Shown here piece by piece: positions 18,204 to 29,177 of a stretch of DNA of 64,000 nt. The DNA is from Pseudomonas sp. FP1742 (GTDB lineage Bacteria; Pseudomonadota; Gammaproteobacteria; Pseudomonadales; Pseudomonadaceae): the NCBI RefSeq assembly GCF_030687145.1, contig NZ_CP117460.1, forward strand, positions 5,580,001-5,644,000, in the 5' to 3' direction. The notes beneath the pieces are model-generated. The model was not told the DNA's origin, searched no databases, and saw nothing but the letters and a program-made list of their open reading frames with translations. The stretch's first letter is position 1, and each line of letters begins with the position of its first letter. The position numbers and the translations under genes are program-made.

Positions 18204-19226
18204 TTAAAGCGCCAACGGCGCCCGTTCACACAAGGCAGTCAATGCCTTGGCCCATTGCGGCTCATCGTTGAGGCAAGGCACCAGCACCAACTCCTCCCCT
18301 CCCGCCTCGCGGAATTGCTCCTTCCCGCGATCACCGATCTCTTCCAGTGTCTCGATGCAATCGGCAACGAACGCCGGGCACATCACCAGGACTTTCTTCA
18401 CACCGCTCTTGGCCAATTCATCGAGGCGCGCTTCGGTGTAGGGTTCGATCCATTTGGCCCGGCCCAGACGCGACTGGAACGATACCGACCACTTGCCGTC
18501 CGGTATGCCCATGCGCCTGGCAAACTCTGCGGCCGTGCGCAGGCACTGACCGCGATAGCACGTCGCGACCACTTCCGGAGGGGCACCGGCGCAGCAATCG
18601 CCGCCACCTTCGAAGCTGTGCCCCGGATTGAGCTTCTTCAGGTGCCGTTCCGGCAAACCGTGGAAACTCAGCAGCAGGTGATCGAAATCCTGTTGCAAAT
18701 AAGGCCTGACACTGGCCACCAACGCATCGAGGTATTCCGGCTGATCGTAGAACGGCTGAAGAACCGAGAACTGCACGTCGAGATTTTTTTCCCGCACCAC
18801 GCGCTTGGCCTCTTCGATCACCGTGGTCACGGTACTGTCGGCGAATTGCGGATAGAGCGGCGCCAGGGTCACTTTCTTGTGGCCCTGGGCAGCCAGCCGC
18901 ACCAGCGCGGACTCAATGGACGGCTCGCCGTAACGCATCGCCAGCTCAACAGGCCCGTGGGTCCACTGCCGGGTCATGGCCTGTTGCAAACGACGACTGA
19001 GCACCACCAGTGGCGAGCCCTCCTCCCACCAGATCGACGCATAAGCGTGGGCCGACTGCTCCGGGCGCTTGATCAGAATCAACGACACCAGCAAACGCCG
19101 GACGGGCCACGGCAGGTCGATCACGTACGGGTCCATCAGAAATTGATTGAGGTAGCTGCGCACATCCGCCACCGAGGTGGAAGCAGGTGAACCCAGGTTG
19201 ACCAGAAGCAACGCGTGATCGGTCAT
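18204..19226 (-). CDS. hemH: ferrochelatase
   Basis: 340 aa from ATG 19226 starting [16 protein letters not shown], as in the family. The catalytic [11 protein letters not shown] motif and a cysteine pair in [10 protein letters not shown] are present. It inserts Fe2+ into protoporphyrin IX in the last step of heme synthesis. The frame is open further upstream, but the family start is clear. The TIGR01777 oxidoreductase gene lies 13 bases upstream on the same strand and is likely cotranscribed, matching PA4655-PA4656. Confidence 0.95.
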   Translation of the reverse strand: MTDHALLLVNLGSPASTSVADVRSYLNQFLMDPYVIDLPWPVRRLLVSLILIKRPEQSAHAYASIWWEEGSPLVVLSRRLQQAMTRQWTHGPVELAMRYGEPSIESALVRLAAQGHKKVTLAPLYPQFADSTVTTVIEEAKRVVREKNLDVQFSVLQPFYDQPEYLDALVASVRPYLQQDFDHLLLSFHGLPERHLKKLNPGHSFEGGGDCCAGAPPEVVATCYRGQCLRTAAEFARRMGIPDGKWSVSFQSRLGRAKWIEPYTEARLDELAKSGVKKVLVMCPAFVADCIETLEEIGDRGKEQFREAGGEELVLVPCLNDEPQWAKALTALCERAPLAL

Positions 19227-19239
19227 GCAACGTCCTATT

Positions 19240-20142
19240 TCAGAGGCGGCTGGACAGATCGTCCAGTGCCGCGCGCAAATCAGTGAACCGGAAAGTGAAA
19301 CCCGCTTCCAGCAAGCGAGTCGGCATGGCCTTCTGGCCACCCAGCAACAACAATGACAATTCGCCCAGGGCGACCTTCAAGACGAGGGTCGGCATCGGCA
19401 TGAACGCCGGACGATGCAACACCTCACCCAACGTTTTAGCGAATTCGCGATTGCGCACCGGCTTGGGCGCGCAGGCATTATAGGGACCGCTGGCCTCATT
19501 GCGATGCAGAAGAAAATCAATCAAGGCGATTTGATCCTCGATATGAATCCACGGCATCCACTGCCGACCGTTGCCGATCGGCCCGCCCAGCCCCAGTTTG
19601 AACGGCAACAACAGCCGCGACAAAAAGCCGCCCTCGGCGGACAACACCAACCCGGTACGAATCAGGATCACGCGAACGCCCAAGGCTTCGGCGCGCTGCG
19701 CGGTTTCTTCCCAGGCGATGCACAATTGGCTGGCGAAATCATCAATGACCGGTGGAGACTCCTCGGTCAACTCCCGCTCGCCGCCATCGCCGTACCAACC
19801 GATCGCTGAGCCGGAGATCAGTACCTGCGGTTTCTGTTCACGGCTTTCGAGCCAGGCCAGCAGGGTTTCGGTCAGGGTGATCCGGCTGCTCCACAACAGC
19901 GCTTTGCGTTTATGAGTCCAGAGCCGATCGGCGATCGGCGCCCCCGCAAGGTTGATGATTGCGTCCACCGGTTCTTGTCCCAGATCCTCAAGCCGTGCTA
20001 TTCCCCGTACCTGAGCGCCACAGATTTTGGCGACTTTTGCGGGTGTGCGACTCCAGACTGTGAGGTGATGTCCCTGACTCAACCAGTGTCGGCAGAGCTG
20101 ACGTCCTATCAAACCAGTACCGCCGGTCAGCAATATGTGCAT
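19240..20142 (-). CDS. TIGR01777 family NAD(P)-binding oxidoreductase (YfcH-like)
   Basis: 300 aa. N-terminal Rossmann motif [16 protein letters not shown], a conserved [11 protein letters not shown] segment, and the C-terminal DUF1731 region with [19 protein letters not shown]. Members are epimerase-like extended SDRs of unknown substrate. Located directly upstream of hemH. The upstream intergenic region is shared with the divergent light-type cluster and contains the TATACC/TGTACA boxes. Confidence 0.9.
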   Translation of the reverse strand: MHILLTGGTGLIGRQLCRHWLSQGHHLTVWSRTPAKVAKICGAQVRGIARLEDLGQEPVDAIINLAGAPIADRLWTHKRKALLWSSRITLTETLLAWLESREQKPQVLISGSAIGWYGDGGERELTEESPPVIDDFASQLCIAWEETAQRAEALGVRVILIRTGLVLSAEGGFLSRLLLPFKLGLGGPIGNGRQWMPWIHIEDQIALIDFLLHRNEASGPYNACAPKPVRNREFAKTLGEVLHRPAFMPMPTLVLKVALGELSLLLLGGQKAMPTRLLEAGFTFRFTDLRAALDDLSSRL

Positions 20143-20263
20143 GACTTCTTCCTCGCGTGGCGTTTTACCCGGATCACTAGTCTATTTTTATAAGCAGGGA
20201 TCTTTGGTATCGGGCAGGCTCTGTGTTTAACAATAGGCCAAGCTCTCAGAACAAGAACGCTAA

Positions 20264-21325
<1,062 letters not shown>

Positions 21326-21384
21326 ATTGAATCAAGTCCAGCCCATCGCTGCTGTCGACATGGGCAGCAGCTTCGCTAAAAACC

Positions 21385-21459
21385 TATACAAAAAAATTGA
21401 CTTGTACACCTTTGATTCTATGATGAGATACATGCTGTACAGATCTAATAACCTGTACA
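21385..21459 (+). promoter_or_regulatory. array of TGTACA operator boxes
   Basis: TATACA at 21385-21390 and TGTACA at 21403-21408 are 18 bases apart start to start. TGTACA at 21436-21441 and 21454-21459 are again 18 apart. The first TGTACA lies inside the promoter spacer and the second pair covers the likely transcription start and downstream region, which fits repression in the dark. Assignment to the regulator at 22444 is inferred. Confidence 0.6.
21397..21424 (+). promoter_or_regulatory. predicted sigma-70 promoter of the DUF523-merR-phr unit
   Basis: TTGACT (21397-21402) and TATGAT (21419-21424) are separated by 16 bases, with a TGTACA box occupying the start of the spacer. The 5' leader to the ATG at 21482 would be about 50 bases. 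Confidence 0.6.
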
Positions 21460-21481
21460 GGTCTGGATTCGAGGTGCTCCG

Positions 21482-22444
21482 ATGCCTGCACAGTCAGATA
21501 CCCCACCAAAAATAGCCATCAGCGCCTGCCTGATGGGGGCCGAAGTGCGCTACAACGGCGGGCACAAGACCTCACAGCTGTGCAGTCGCATCCTCTGCGA
21601 TCATTTCGATTTCGTCCCTGTGTGTCCGGAAGTCGCCATCGGCCTGGGTATCCCTCGCGAACCGATCCGCCTGGTGGGCAATCCCGAACATCCAGACGCC
21701 GTCGGCACGCTCAACCCTGAGCTCAATGTCACTCGACCGCTGGCCGAATATGCTCGGAAAATGGCGGTGGAGCTGGATGACGTCTGCGGCTATATCTTCA
21801 TGCAGAAATCCCCTTCGTGCGGTCTGGAGCGGGTCAAGGTCTACCAAGCCAACGGCGCACCGGTGAACGGCAGTAGCCGTGGCATTTACGCCAGGGCCTT
21901 CTGTGCGCGGCATCCCGATTTGCCTGTGGAAGAAGAAGGCCGGCTCAACGATCCGGTACTGCGGGAAAACTTCCTCACTCGCGTGTTCGCCTACAGCGCC
22001 TGGCAACAGTTGCTGCAAACAGGCCTGACCCGGCGCGGCCTCACGGATTTTCACGCACGCTACAAATACCTGTTGATGGCCCATAACCCGGTGCAATACA
22101 AAACCCTGGGCAACCTGCTGGGCAACATGGGCCGGACCGATCCCGAAGTGCTCGGCCCGCGCTATTTCAGCGAACTGATGGCGGCCTTGAAAAAATGCGC
22201 CACGCGCCGCACCCATGCCAACGTCCTGCACCATCTCAGCGGCTATCTCAAACAGGTCATCAACACCGAAGACAAACGGGAAGTGCAGCACGTCATCGAC
22301 CAGTATCGCCACGGCATCGTGCCGCTGGTGGTGCCGTTGACGTTGCTCAAACACTACTTTCGCCAGCACCCGGATCCGTACATTGCGCAACAGGTTTACC
22401 TGCAACCGCACCCGGAAAACCTCAGTCTGCGAAACGCGATCTAA
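21482..22444 (+). CDS. DUF523 and DUF1722 domain protein (YbgA-like)
   Basis: 320 aa. The N-terminal DUF523 domain (about 10-150) has IAISACLMGAEVRYNGGHK and SPSCGLERVKVY, with conserved cysteines. The C-terminal DUF1722 domain (about 190-305) matches YbgA. In E. coli ybgA precedes phr, and here it also lies upstream of a photolyase gene. Some members have been linked to folate or flavin metabolism, but the activity is unproven. GAGG lies 9 bases before the ATG; the stop overlaps the regulator start (TAATG). Confidence 0.9.
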   Translation: MPAQSDTPPKIAISACLMGAEVRYNGGHKTSQLCSRILCDHFDFVPVCPEVAIGLGIPREPIRLVGNPEHPDAVGTLNPELNVTRPLAEYARKMAVELDDVCGYIFMQKSPSCGLERVKVYQANGAPVNGSSRGIYARAFCARHPDLPVEEEGRLNDPVLRENFLTRVFAYSAWQQLLQTGLTRRGLTDFHARYKYLLMAHNPVQYKTLGNLLGNMGRTDPEVLGPRYFSELMAALKKCATRRTHANVLHHLSGYLKQVINTEDKREVQHVIDQYRHGIVPLVVPLTLLKHYFRQHPDPYIAQQVYLQPHPENLSLRNAI

Positions 22445-23385
22445 TGAAACCCCCACCAGACACCAGTGCCCGCGAAGACCTCGGCCCCGACTTCAAGAAG
22501 GCCCTGGACGCAGGCTGGCTGCCCATTCGTGAAGTGGCCCGGCAGACCGGAGTCAACGCCGTCACCCTGCGTGCCTGGGAACGGCGCTACGGGCTGATCG
22601 TGCCTCAGCGCACCCCCAAGGGGCATCGGTTGTTCTGTGCCGAGCACGTTCAACGAATCCTGACCATCCTCACCTGGCTCAATCGCGGCGTGGCGGTCAG
22701 CCAGGTCAAGCAGTTGCTCGATACGCCTCAGGTGTTGACCGAACCCGTCGGGAACGATTGGCGGGTGCTGTGCCAGACACTGCTGCACGCGGTCACTCAA
22801 TTGGCCGAACGCACCCTCGATGACACCGTGAACCAGGCGATGGCGCTGTATCCGCCACGCACCTTGTGTGAACACCTGTTGATGCCGTTACTGGCGGAAC
22901 TGGAACAACGCTGGCAAGGCCAGTTCGGCGCGCAGATGGAGCGGGTGTTTGTCTATTCCTGGTTGCGCAGCAAATTTGGCGCGAGGGTCTATCACAACAA
23001 CCGCCAGTTACGCACCGCGCCGATGCTGCTGATCAATCACTCGGACCTGCCACTGGAGCCTCATCTGTGGCTCACCGCCTGGCTGATCAGCAGCACCGAT
23101 TGCCCGGTGGAGGTATTCGACTGGCCACTCCCTGCCGGCGAACTGACGCTGGCAGTCGATCACCTGCAAGCCCGCGGCGTACTGCTGTATTCCAGCAAAG
23201 CGATGAATCTTTCAAAGTTGTCGAAACTTTTGAATGGCGTCAGCTGCCCAAAAATGATCGCCGGAGCAACGGTATGCATCCACCACGCCGAGTTGTCTGA
23301 AAAAACCACCGCCATTGCTGATTTGTCCCTGGCCGAAGACCCGTTATCGGCCCACCTGAACCTGATTCAGCGCGGGCTCATTTAA
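22444..23385 (+). CDS. MerR family regulator, CarH/LitR-like (probable class II light regulator)
   Basis: 313 aa. MerR DNA-binding domain at about 20-95 (WLPIREVARQTGVNAVTLRAWERRYGL, with RTPKGHRLF). The C-terminal 200 residues resemble the helical and Rossmann-like cobalamin-binding region of CarH/LitR. The W-x9-EH motif that carries the upper B12 ligand in CarH is not intact: here the segment reads WQGQFGAQMERVF, with no His. This fits class II LitR of Pseudomonas (PplR of P. putida), which work without cobalamin and depend on a short LOV protein. No LOV gene is seen in this window. Translationally coupled to the DUF523 gene. Confidence 0.85.
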   Translation: MKPPPDTSAREDLGPDFKKALDAGWLPIREVARQTGVNAVTLRAWERRYGLIVPQRTPKGHRLFCAEHVQRILTILTWLNRGVAVSQVKQLLDTPQVLTEPVGNDWRVLCQTLLHAVTQLAERTLDDTVNQAMALYPPRTLCEHLLMPLLAELEQRWQGQFGAQMERVFVYSWLRSKFGARVYHNNRQLRTAPMLLINHSDLPLEPHLWLTAWLISSTDCPVEVFDWPLPAGELTLAVDHLQARGVLLYSSKAMNLSKLSKLLNGVSCPKMIAGATVCIHHAELSEKTTAIADLSLAEDPLSAHLNLIQRGLI

Positions 23386-23419
23386 TGGCGCTTTCTTAAT
23401 GAATCGTACGGATACGAGC

Positions 23420-24862
23420 ATGCAATTGATCTGGCTGCGTAGCGACTTGCGTCTACACGACAACACCGCCCTCTCGGCCGCCGCTGCCCGTGGCCCGAGC
23501 GTGGCGGTGTATTTGCTGAGCCCGCAGCAGTGGCTTGAGCACGACGATGCACCGTGCAAAGTGGATTTCTGGCTGCGCAACCTGGGCGAATTACGCCACG
23601 CGCTGGACGCCCTGAACATCCCGTTGCTGATTCGCCAGGCGGCCCGCTGGGATGAAGCCCCCAAGGTGCTGCTCGAACTGTGCCAGCAGTTGAAGATCGA
23701 CGCGGTGCACGTCAACGAGGAATACGGCATCCATGAAACACGCCGTGATGCAGCGGTGGCCCAAGCGCTGAACGCCCGGGGCATCGACTTTTACAGCCAC
23801 CTCGATCAGTTGCTGTTCAAGCCAGGCACCGTGCTTACCAGAACCGGAACCTACTTCCAGGTCTTCAGCCAGTTTCGCAAGGTCTGTTACGAACGCCTGC
23901 GCGCGTCGTTACCCATGCTGGTCGTTCCCCCTGCCATCCAGGCTCCGCTGGATATCGGCAGCGACGAACCGCCCTCCCGTGTCGAGGGTTTCGATACGCC
24001 CGGCGACAGCTTGCGTGCCCTCTGGCCGGCCGGTGAAACCGAAGCCCGGCGCCGACTCGACTCGTTTGTCGATGCCCGGATCGATCATTACCACAGCGAG
24101 CGCGACTTCCCGGCCAAACCCGGCACCAGTCAACTCTCGGCCTATCTCGCCGCCGGGGTGATTTCCCCTCGACAGTGTCTACACGCTGCACTGCGAAGCA
24201 ATCAGGGGGAGTTCGAAAGCGGCAAGGTCGGCACCGTCACCTGGATCAACGAGCTGCTGTGGCGCGAGTTCTACAAACACATCCTGGTGGGTTACCCACG
24301 GGTATCACGGCACCGCGCCTTCCGCCCGGAAACCGAAGCCCTGGCCTGGCGTGACGCCCCGGAAGACCTCAAGGCCTGGCAACAAGCGCGTACCGGCCTG
24401 CCTATCATCGATGCCGCCATGCGCCAATTGCTGGAGACCGGCTGGATGCACAACCGCTTGCGCATGGTGGTGGCGATGTTCCTGACCAAAAACCTGCTGA
24501 TCGACTGGCGTGAGGGCGAGCGTTTCTTCATGCGGCATCTGATTGACGGTGACCTGGCGGCGAACAACGGGGGCTGGCAGTGGAGTTCGTCCACCGGCAC
24601 CGATTCGGCGCCCTACTTCCGTATTTTCAACCCGCTGAGCCAGTCGGAAAAGTTCGATGCGCAAGGTGTGTTCATCAAGCACTGGTTGCCGGAACTCAGC
24701 GGGCTGAACAAAAAACACCTGCACAACCCGACGAGTCTCGACGAATTGTTCGGCGTAGTGGATTATCCATTACCGATTGTCCATACGGGTGCTTCCCGCG
24801 AACGGGCCCTGGCCGCATTCAAGAAACTGCCATCACGACAGGGTTTATCGTCACCGCAATAA
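23420..24862 (+). CDS. phr: deoxyribodipyrimidine photolyase
   Basis: 480 aa from ATG 23420 (GGATACGAG upstream, start MQLIWLRSDLRLHDN). A second ATG at 23399 has no ribosome-binding site. The N-terminal antenna domain and the C-terminal FAD domain are complete, with the WINELLWREFYKH and TGWMHNRLRMVVAMFLTK motifs and the GDLAANNGGWQW stretch. It repairs UV-induced cyclobutane pyrimidine dimers using light. Located 34 bases after the regulator and probably in the same transcript. Counterpart of PA4660. Confidence 0.95.
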   Translation: MQLIWLRSDLRLHDNTALSAAAARGPSVAVYLLSPQQWLEHDDAPCKVDFWLRNLGELRHALDALNIPLLIRQAARWDEAPKVLLELCQQLKIDAVHVNEEYGIHETRRDAAVAQALNARGIDFYSHLDQLLFKPGTVLTRTGTYFQVFSQFRKVCYERLRASLPMLVVPPAIQAPLDIGSDEPPSRVEGFDTPGDSLRALWPAGETEARRRLDSFVDARIDHYHSERDFPAKPGTSQLSAYLAAGVISPRQCLHAALRSNQGEFESGKVGTVTWINELLWREFYKHILVGYPRVSRHRAFRPETEALAWRDAPEDLKAWQQARTGLPIIDAAMRQLLETGWMHNRLRMVVAMFLTKNLLIDWREGERFFMRHLIDGDLAANNGGWQWSSSTGTDSAPYFRIFNPLSQSEKFDAQGVFIKHWLPELSGLNKKHLHNPTSLDELFGVVDYPLPIVHTGASRERALAAFKKLPSRQGLSSPQ

Positions 24863-24902
24863 AATTGAATCGGGAAATTATTGGGTTAAAAAGGGAATCG
24901 GG

Positions 24903-25679
24903 ATGAGTCGTACACCTCCAAGGCGATACTGGTTGACCGGTGCCAGCAATGGCATTGGCGCCGCGCTGGCCGAAGAAATACTGAAAACCGGCGCCCAACT
25001 GGCGGTCAGCTCCCGTTCAGTGGCGTCATTGAAAGCCCTGGCTCAACGCTATCCCGGCCAAGTGCTGGTGGTCGCGGGTGATTTGACCAACGGCCAGCGG
25101 GTGCGCGAAATCGGCGAGCAGATTGCCAAGGAATGGGGTTCTCTGGACACCATGATCCTCAACGCGGGCACCTGCGAATACGTCGACCCCTATCAGTTCG
25201 ACTCGTCCATCATCGAGCACATCGTGCGTACCAACTTGCTTGCCAGCAGCTATTGCATCGCAGCCGCCCGGCCCCTGTTACAAGCGGGCACGGCGCCGCA
25301 TCTGGTGGGCATGGCCAGCTCGGTGACCTGGCTGCCCCTGCCATGGGCCGAATCCTGGGGCAATTCAAAGGCCGGGTTACATCAGCTATTCGAATCGTTA
25401 CGCATTGACGTGGCGCGGGAAAACATCGAAGTGACTGTGGTCAGTCCGGGGCTTATCGATCTCCCCCTGGACACTGAAGTTCCGATGCACCTTGACTGGT
25501 CAGCGAGTAAAACCGCGCGATACGTCTTCGACAGACTTGAGAATCGTCCAGCAGAGCTCTCCATACCGGAACTGCTCATGCCTGTCCTTTGGCCTCTGCC
25601 GCAAAAGCCCGGCCAGACGGGACTGGAAATCGGCAAGCGCATGGAGCGAAACAATCCGCCGATCGAGGATATGCCGTGA
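24903..25679 (+). CDS. short-chain dehydrogenase/reductase
   Basis: 258 aa. Cofactor motif TGASNGIGAALAEE near the N-terminus, LNAG as NAG motif, but the active-site Tyr/Lys block reads WLPLPWAESWGNSKAGL, so the usual YxxxK has Trp-G-N-S-K. The Ser (GMASSVTW) and Lys are present; the catalytic Tyr appears replaced by Trp. This may be an atypical SDR. It lies 40 bases downstream of phr and is probably part of the light-type operon. Substrate unknown. Confidence 0.85.
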   Translation: MSRTPPRRYWLTGASNGIGAALAEEILKTGAQLAVSSRSVASLKALAQRYPGQVLVVAGDLTNGQRVREIGEQIAKEWGSLDTMILNAGTCEYVDPYQFDSSIIEHIVRTNLLASSYCIAAARPLLQAGTAPHLVGMASSVTWLPLPWAESWGNSKAGLHQLFESLRIDVARENIEVTVVSPGLIDLPLDTEVPMHLDWSASKTARYVFDRLENRPAELSIPELLMPVLWPLPQKPGQTGLEIGKRMERNNPPIEDMP

Positions 25680-25739
25680 AACCTGAGCGTCTGTCAGGCC
25701 TTTCACACAGCGTGGGCCCACTGCCTTACACTGCGCGCC

Positions 25740-26045
25740 ATGAAAACCATTCCCCACACCCAGGTCACCGAGCCCGCGGTCACCTGTTCGACCTGCGCGG
25801 CCTGCTGCTGCCAACTTGAAGTGATGCTGATCACCGATACCGGCGTGCCCGAACGCTTTATCGATACCGATGATTGGGGTGGGGAAGTCATGCTGCGACT
25901 GGATGACGGCTGGTGCGCCGCGCTGGATCGCAACAGCATGATGTGCACCATCTACGAAAAGCGTCCGCTGATCTGCCGGGAGTTCGAAATGGGCGCACCG
26001 GAATGCCTCACCGAACGCCAGGGGATTGCGACGGCGTATCGGTAA
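25740..26045 (+). CDS. YkgJ family cysteine cluster protein
   Basis: 101 aa. Cysteines CSTCAACCC near residues 16-24, then C57 in WCAAL, CTIYEKRPLICREF and C in APECL. The pattern of four or more Cys is typical of the YkgJ/Fe-S or zinc-binding cluster family (UPF0153). The function is not known. Lies 60 bases after the SDR gene in the same direction. Confidence 0.87.
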   Translation: MKTIPHTQVTEPAVTCSTCAACCCQLEVMLITDTGVPERFIDTDDWGGEVMLRLDDGWCAALDRNSMMCTIYEKRPLICREFEMGAPECLTERQGIATAYR

Positions 26046-26070
26046 GCAACAACAGGCCACCGAAAATCCA

Positions 26071-26163
26071 ATGTGGGAGCGGGCTTGCTCGCGAAAGCGG
26101 ATTGTCAGTCAACATCAGTGTTGAATGTTAAATCGTATTCGCGAGCAAGCCCGCTCCCACATT
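26071..26163. repeat. REP pair
   Basis: Direct REP copy at 26072-26096 and inverted copy at about 26137-26163 with a central AT-rich spacer containing a small inverted repeat (CAACAT / ATGTT). Located between convergent genes. Confidence 0.92.
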
Positions 26164-26179
26164 AAAGGTGCAGTACTGC

Positions 26180-26698
26180 TTACAACGGCATCGTGTAATG
26201 CAATGCGTAACTTTCTACACCGTCGTTCGGGTTGCTGAGCCCGGCATTGGAGTAGTGGGTGGCACGAATCCCGACTTCATGTCCGCCGGCAAAGCGCAGA
26301 CCAAACCCGAAACGGTCTTCGAACTGAAAGGCACTGCCGAGCTTGTTATCTTCAAGTTCGGTGTTGGCAAACACCGCTACGCCGATCCCTGCTTCAACGT
26401 AGGGTTTGATGGTCTGACCGGCAAATTCGTACACCAGCACCGGCGAGAACGACAAGCTGTGGTTGCTCGCTGTTGTGTCGCCCTCCCAGTAGGTGTAAGC
26501 GCCGCTCCAGTAACCGGTCAAGCGACCAACGTCACTCTGCAACCAGCTCTTGTCCCAATCGAACTGCATGCCTAGCCGGTAGGTCATGGTCGAATCGCTG
26601 GTCTGGCCGACCCCGAACTCCACCCCTGCCGCCTGCGCGGTAAAACTGTGCCCCATCAATGCGGTCGCAATCGCGGCCAAACAGAATAGTCGCTTCAT
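26180..26698 (-). CDS. pagL: lipid A 3-O-deacylase PagL
   Basis: 172 aa with a signal peptide (cleavage after about residue 23) and an eight-strand outer-membrane barrel. Catalytic residues of P. aeruginosa PagL (His126, Ser128, Glu140 of the mature protein) match His148, Ser150 and Glu162 here with a constant offset of 22. The enzyme removes the 3-O acyl chain of lipid A. Position next to murI matches PA4661. Confidence 0.92.
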   Translation of the reverse strand: MKRLFCLAAIATALMGHSFTAQAAGVEFGVGQTSDSTMTYRLGMQFDWDKSWLQSDVGRLTGYWSGAYTYWEGDTTASNHSLSFSPVLVYEFAGQTIKPYVEAGIGVAVFANTELEDNKLGSAFQFEDRFGFGLRFAGGHEVGIRATHYSNAGLSNPNDGVESYALHYTMPL

Positions 26699-26813
26699 TA
26701 GAAACTTCCTTTTCCGAACAATTCGGTATGGTTTTTATGCTGCTCAACAAACAAAGCTATGGAAATCGTCGTTTAATCAGAAGTTCACCCCAATTATTCG
26801 CTTGCTACCGTCT

Positions 26814-27605
26814 CTACCTATCGAAGCTTCGCACAACCCCAGACATATTCCACAGAATCGGCAATATATTTCTGAAATGCTCCGGGTCCGCACTCGACCA
26901 GAACTGTGCGGGACGAGCAGGTCCCTCGGCCAGCAATTCACGCTCGGCCAGCAGACGCTGGAGCTGCCGCGCCACAGCGGCACCGGTATCGATCAGGCTG
27001 ATGCTGTGCGGGAGCATCTGCTTGAGCAGCGGCTTCAGAAAGGGGTAATGCGTGCAGCCAAGAATGATCGTGTCTACACCAGCAGCCAGTAGCGGCTCAA
27101 CATACCCTTGCAGCAACTGACGCAACGCCTCGCTGTGCAGATCACCATTTTCAATCAGCTCCACCAGCCCGGGGCAAGGCTGAGTAATCACCCGCACATC
27201 GGTGGCGAAACGGTCGAGCAAGGCGGTAAACTTGGCGCTCTGTAAAGTACCGGTGGTGGCGAGCACCCCGACCACACCGCTGCGCGTCGCCGCAGCAGCC
27301 GGTTTGACCGCGGGCTCCATGCCGACGATGGGCCACTCGGGGAAATCGCGCCGCAAGTCCGCAACGCCAGCCACTGTCGCAGTGTTACAAGCCAGAACCA
27401 GCGCCTTGGCGCCTTGCTGTTGAAAGAACTGCGCCATGACGCTGCAGCGCTGGCGGATGAATGCCGGGGTTTTCTCGCCGTAAGGGATATTCCCGCAATC
27501 GCCTAAGTACAACAGAGACTCGTTGGGCAGCAGGCGCTGGATCTCGGCCAGCACCGACAGCCCGCCGACACCGGAGTCGAATACGGCGATCGGCGCTTCA
27601 CGCAT
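26814..27605 (-). CDS. murI: glutamate racemase
   Basis: 263 aa from ATG 27605. The catalytic cysteines lie in [10 protein letters not shown] and [10 protein letters not shown], and the start [19 protein letters not shown] is typical. It makes D-glutamate for peptidoglycan. The start codon overlaps the stop of moeB (ATGCGTGA), so translation is coupled. Last gene of the hemA-prfA-prmC-moeB-murI unit. Confidence 0.95.
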   Translation of the reverse strand: MREAPIAVFDSGVGGLSVLAEIQRLLPNESLLYLGDCGNIPYGEKTPAFIRQRCSVMAQFFQQQGAKALVLACNTATVAGVADLRRDFPEWPIVGMEPAVKPAAAATRSGVVGVLATTGTLQSAKFTALLDRFATDVRVITQPCPGLVELIENGDLHSEALRQLLQGYVEPLLAAGVDTIILGCTHYPFLKPLLKQMLPHSISLIDTGAAVARQLQRLLAERELLAEGPARPAQFWSSADPEHFRNILPILWNMSGVVRSFDR

Positions 27606-28353
27606 GGCTTGCCCCGCAAACGCTGCAGCCTGGATCACGCTTGACCCGCAACTCACGGAACCGCGTGCCCAAGGCATCGATCAACAACAGGCGGCCCACC
27701 AGTGGCTCGCCAAATCCCACCAGCAGTTTCAGCGTTTCCAACGCCTGGAGGCTGCCGACCAGCCCGACCAAAGGCCCGACGACGCCTGCTTCGCTGCAGG
27801 TCAATTCGGCCTCGCTGCCGTGCCCATATAAACAGTGGTAACACGGACTCTCTGGACGACGAGGGTCAAATACCGACAATTGCCCTTCCAACCGAATCGC
27901 CGCCCCGCTGACCAGCGGTTTGCGTGCAGCCACACACGCGGCGTTGACCGCCTCGCGGGTGGAAAAATTGTCGGAGCAGTCCAGCACCAGATCCACCGCA
28001 GCAACGGCGGCAGCCAGCGAGTCCTCGTCCAATGCGGCGCGATGGGCGATCAGCTGAACTTCCGGATTGATTGCGCTCAGACGACGAATGGCCGAATCGA
28101 CCTTACTCAGGCCGACACTGGCGGTGTCGTGAACGATCTGGCGCTGCAGATTGGTCAGGTCCACCGTGTCGAAATCCGCCAGATGCAACTCACCGACCCC
28201 GGCCGCGGCCAGGTACAGCGCAACCGGTGAGCCAAGGCCGCCGAGGCCGACAATCAATACGCGGCTTTCCTTGAGCCGCAACTGGCCGTCGATGTCGACG
28301 TGTTGCAGCAGAATCTGCCGGCTGTAACGTAGTAACTCCTGATCATTCAGCAC
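27598..28353 (-). CDS. moeB: molybdopterin-synthase adenylyltransferase MoeB/ThiF family
   Basis: 251 aa. Nucleotide-binding motif [21 protein letters not shown], conserved [13 protein letters not shown], and a zinc site formed by CYHCLYG and the C-terminal CSVCG. It adenylates the C-terminal glycine of MoaD-type proteins. Overlaps prmC by 7 bases. Counterpart of PA4663. Confidence 0.92.
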   Translation of the reverse strand: MLNDQELLRYSRQILLQHVDIDGQLRLKESRVLIVGLGGLGSPVALYLAAAGVGELHLADFDTVDLTNLQRQIVHDTASVGLSKVDSAIRRLSAINPEVQLIAHRAALDEDSLAAAVAAVDLVLDCSDNFSTREAVNAACVAARKPLVSGAAIRLEGQLSVFDPRRPESPCYHCLYGHGSEAELTCSEAGVVGPLVGLVGSLQALETLKLLVGFGEPLVGRLLLIDALGTRFRELRVKRDPGCSVCGASHA

Positions 28354-29177
28354 GGCAAGCGCCCCAGACTGATGCGTTCGTGACCGCCCAGATCGGTGCG
28401 GCTGTGGACTTCTTCAAAGCCGCGAGTCAGCAGCAAATCGCGCACTGCCAGGGCTTGATCGTAACCGTGTTCGAGCATCAACCAGCCACCCGCCTCAAGG
28501 TGCGCCGGTGCCTGGGCGATGATCAAACGCAGATCGTCGAGCCCATCGACGCCGGCCACCAGCGCGCTGGCCGGTTCGAAGCGCACGTCGCCCTCCACCA
28601 AATGCGGATCGGTCGACGCGATGTAGGGCGGATTGCTGATGATCAGTTGAAAACGCTGGCCTTCCAAGGCGCTGAACCAATGGCTGCTCAACACCGTGGC
28701 GTTGTTCAGGTTCAAGCGCTGACGATTGCGTTCGGCCAGGGCCACGGCTTCGAGCACGCGATCCACGGCAGTGACTATCCAGGCTGGACGCTCACTGGCC
28801 AGCGCCAGCGCGATGGCTCCACTGCCGGTGCCCAGGTCGAGCACTTTGGCCCGTGTAGCCGGCAACAGTTCCAGCGCGGTTTCCACCAGCAACTCAGTGT
28901 CGGGACGCGGGATCAGCGTGTGAGGCGCGACTTCAAGGTCGAGCTTCCAGAAGCCTTGCTGCCCCAGAATATAGGCCACCGGCTCACCGCTACGACGGCG
29001 TTGCAGGTACTCGGCAAACTTCAGCGCCGCTTCGCTCGGGACGATACGCTCAGGCCAGGTATGCAGAAAGCTCCGGGACTTGCCCAAGGCCGCCGCCAGC
29101 AGCAATTCGGCATCCAGACGCGCAGTGGGCGAGTCGGGCAAATCGGCGGCGCGCAGCAAACTGGCAATGATCGTCAT
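28347..29177 (-). CDS. prmC: peptide chain release factor N5-glutamine methyltransferase
   Basis: 276 aa. The SAM motif VLDLGTGSGAIALALA and the catalytic NPPYIAS motif are present. It methylates the Gln of the GGQ motif of release factors. The stop-start junction with prfA is immediate, matching substrate and enzyme in one operon. Confidence 0.96.
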   Translation of the reverse strand: MTIIASLLRAADLPDSPTARLDAELLLAAALGKSRSFLHTWPERIVPSEAALKFAEYLQRRRSGEPVAYILGQQGFWKLDLEVAPHTLIPRPDTELLVETALELLPATRAKVLDLGTGSGAIALALASERPAWIVTAVDRVLEAVALAERNRQRLNLNNATVLSSHWFSALEGQRFQLIISNPPYIASTDPHLVEGDVRFEPASALVAGVDGLDDLRLIIAQAPAHLEAGGWLMLEHGYDQALAVRDLLLTRGFEEVHSRTDLGGHERISLGRLPC

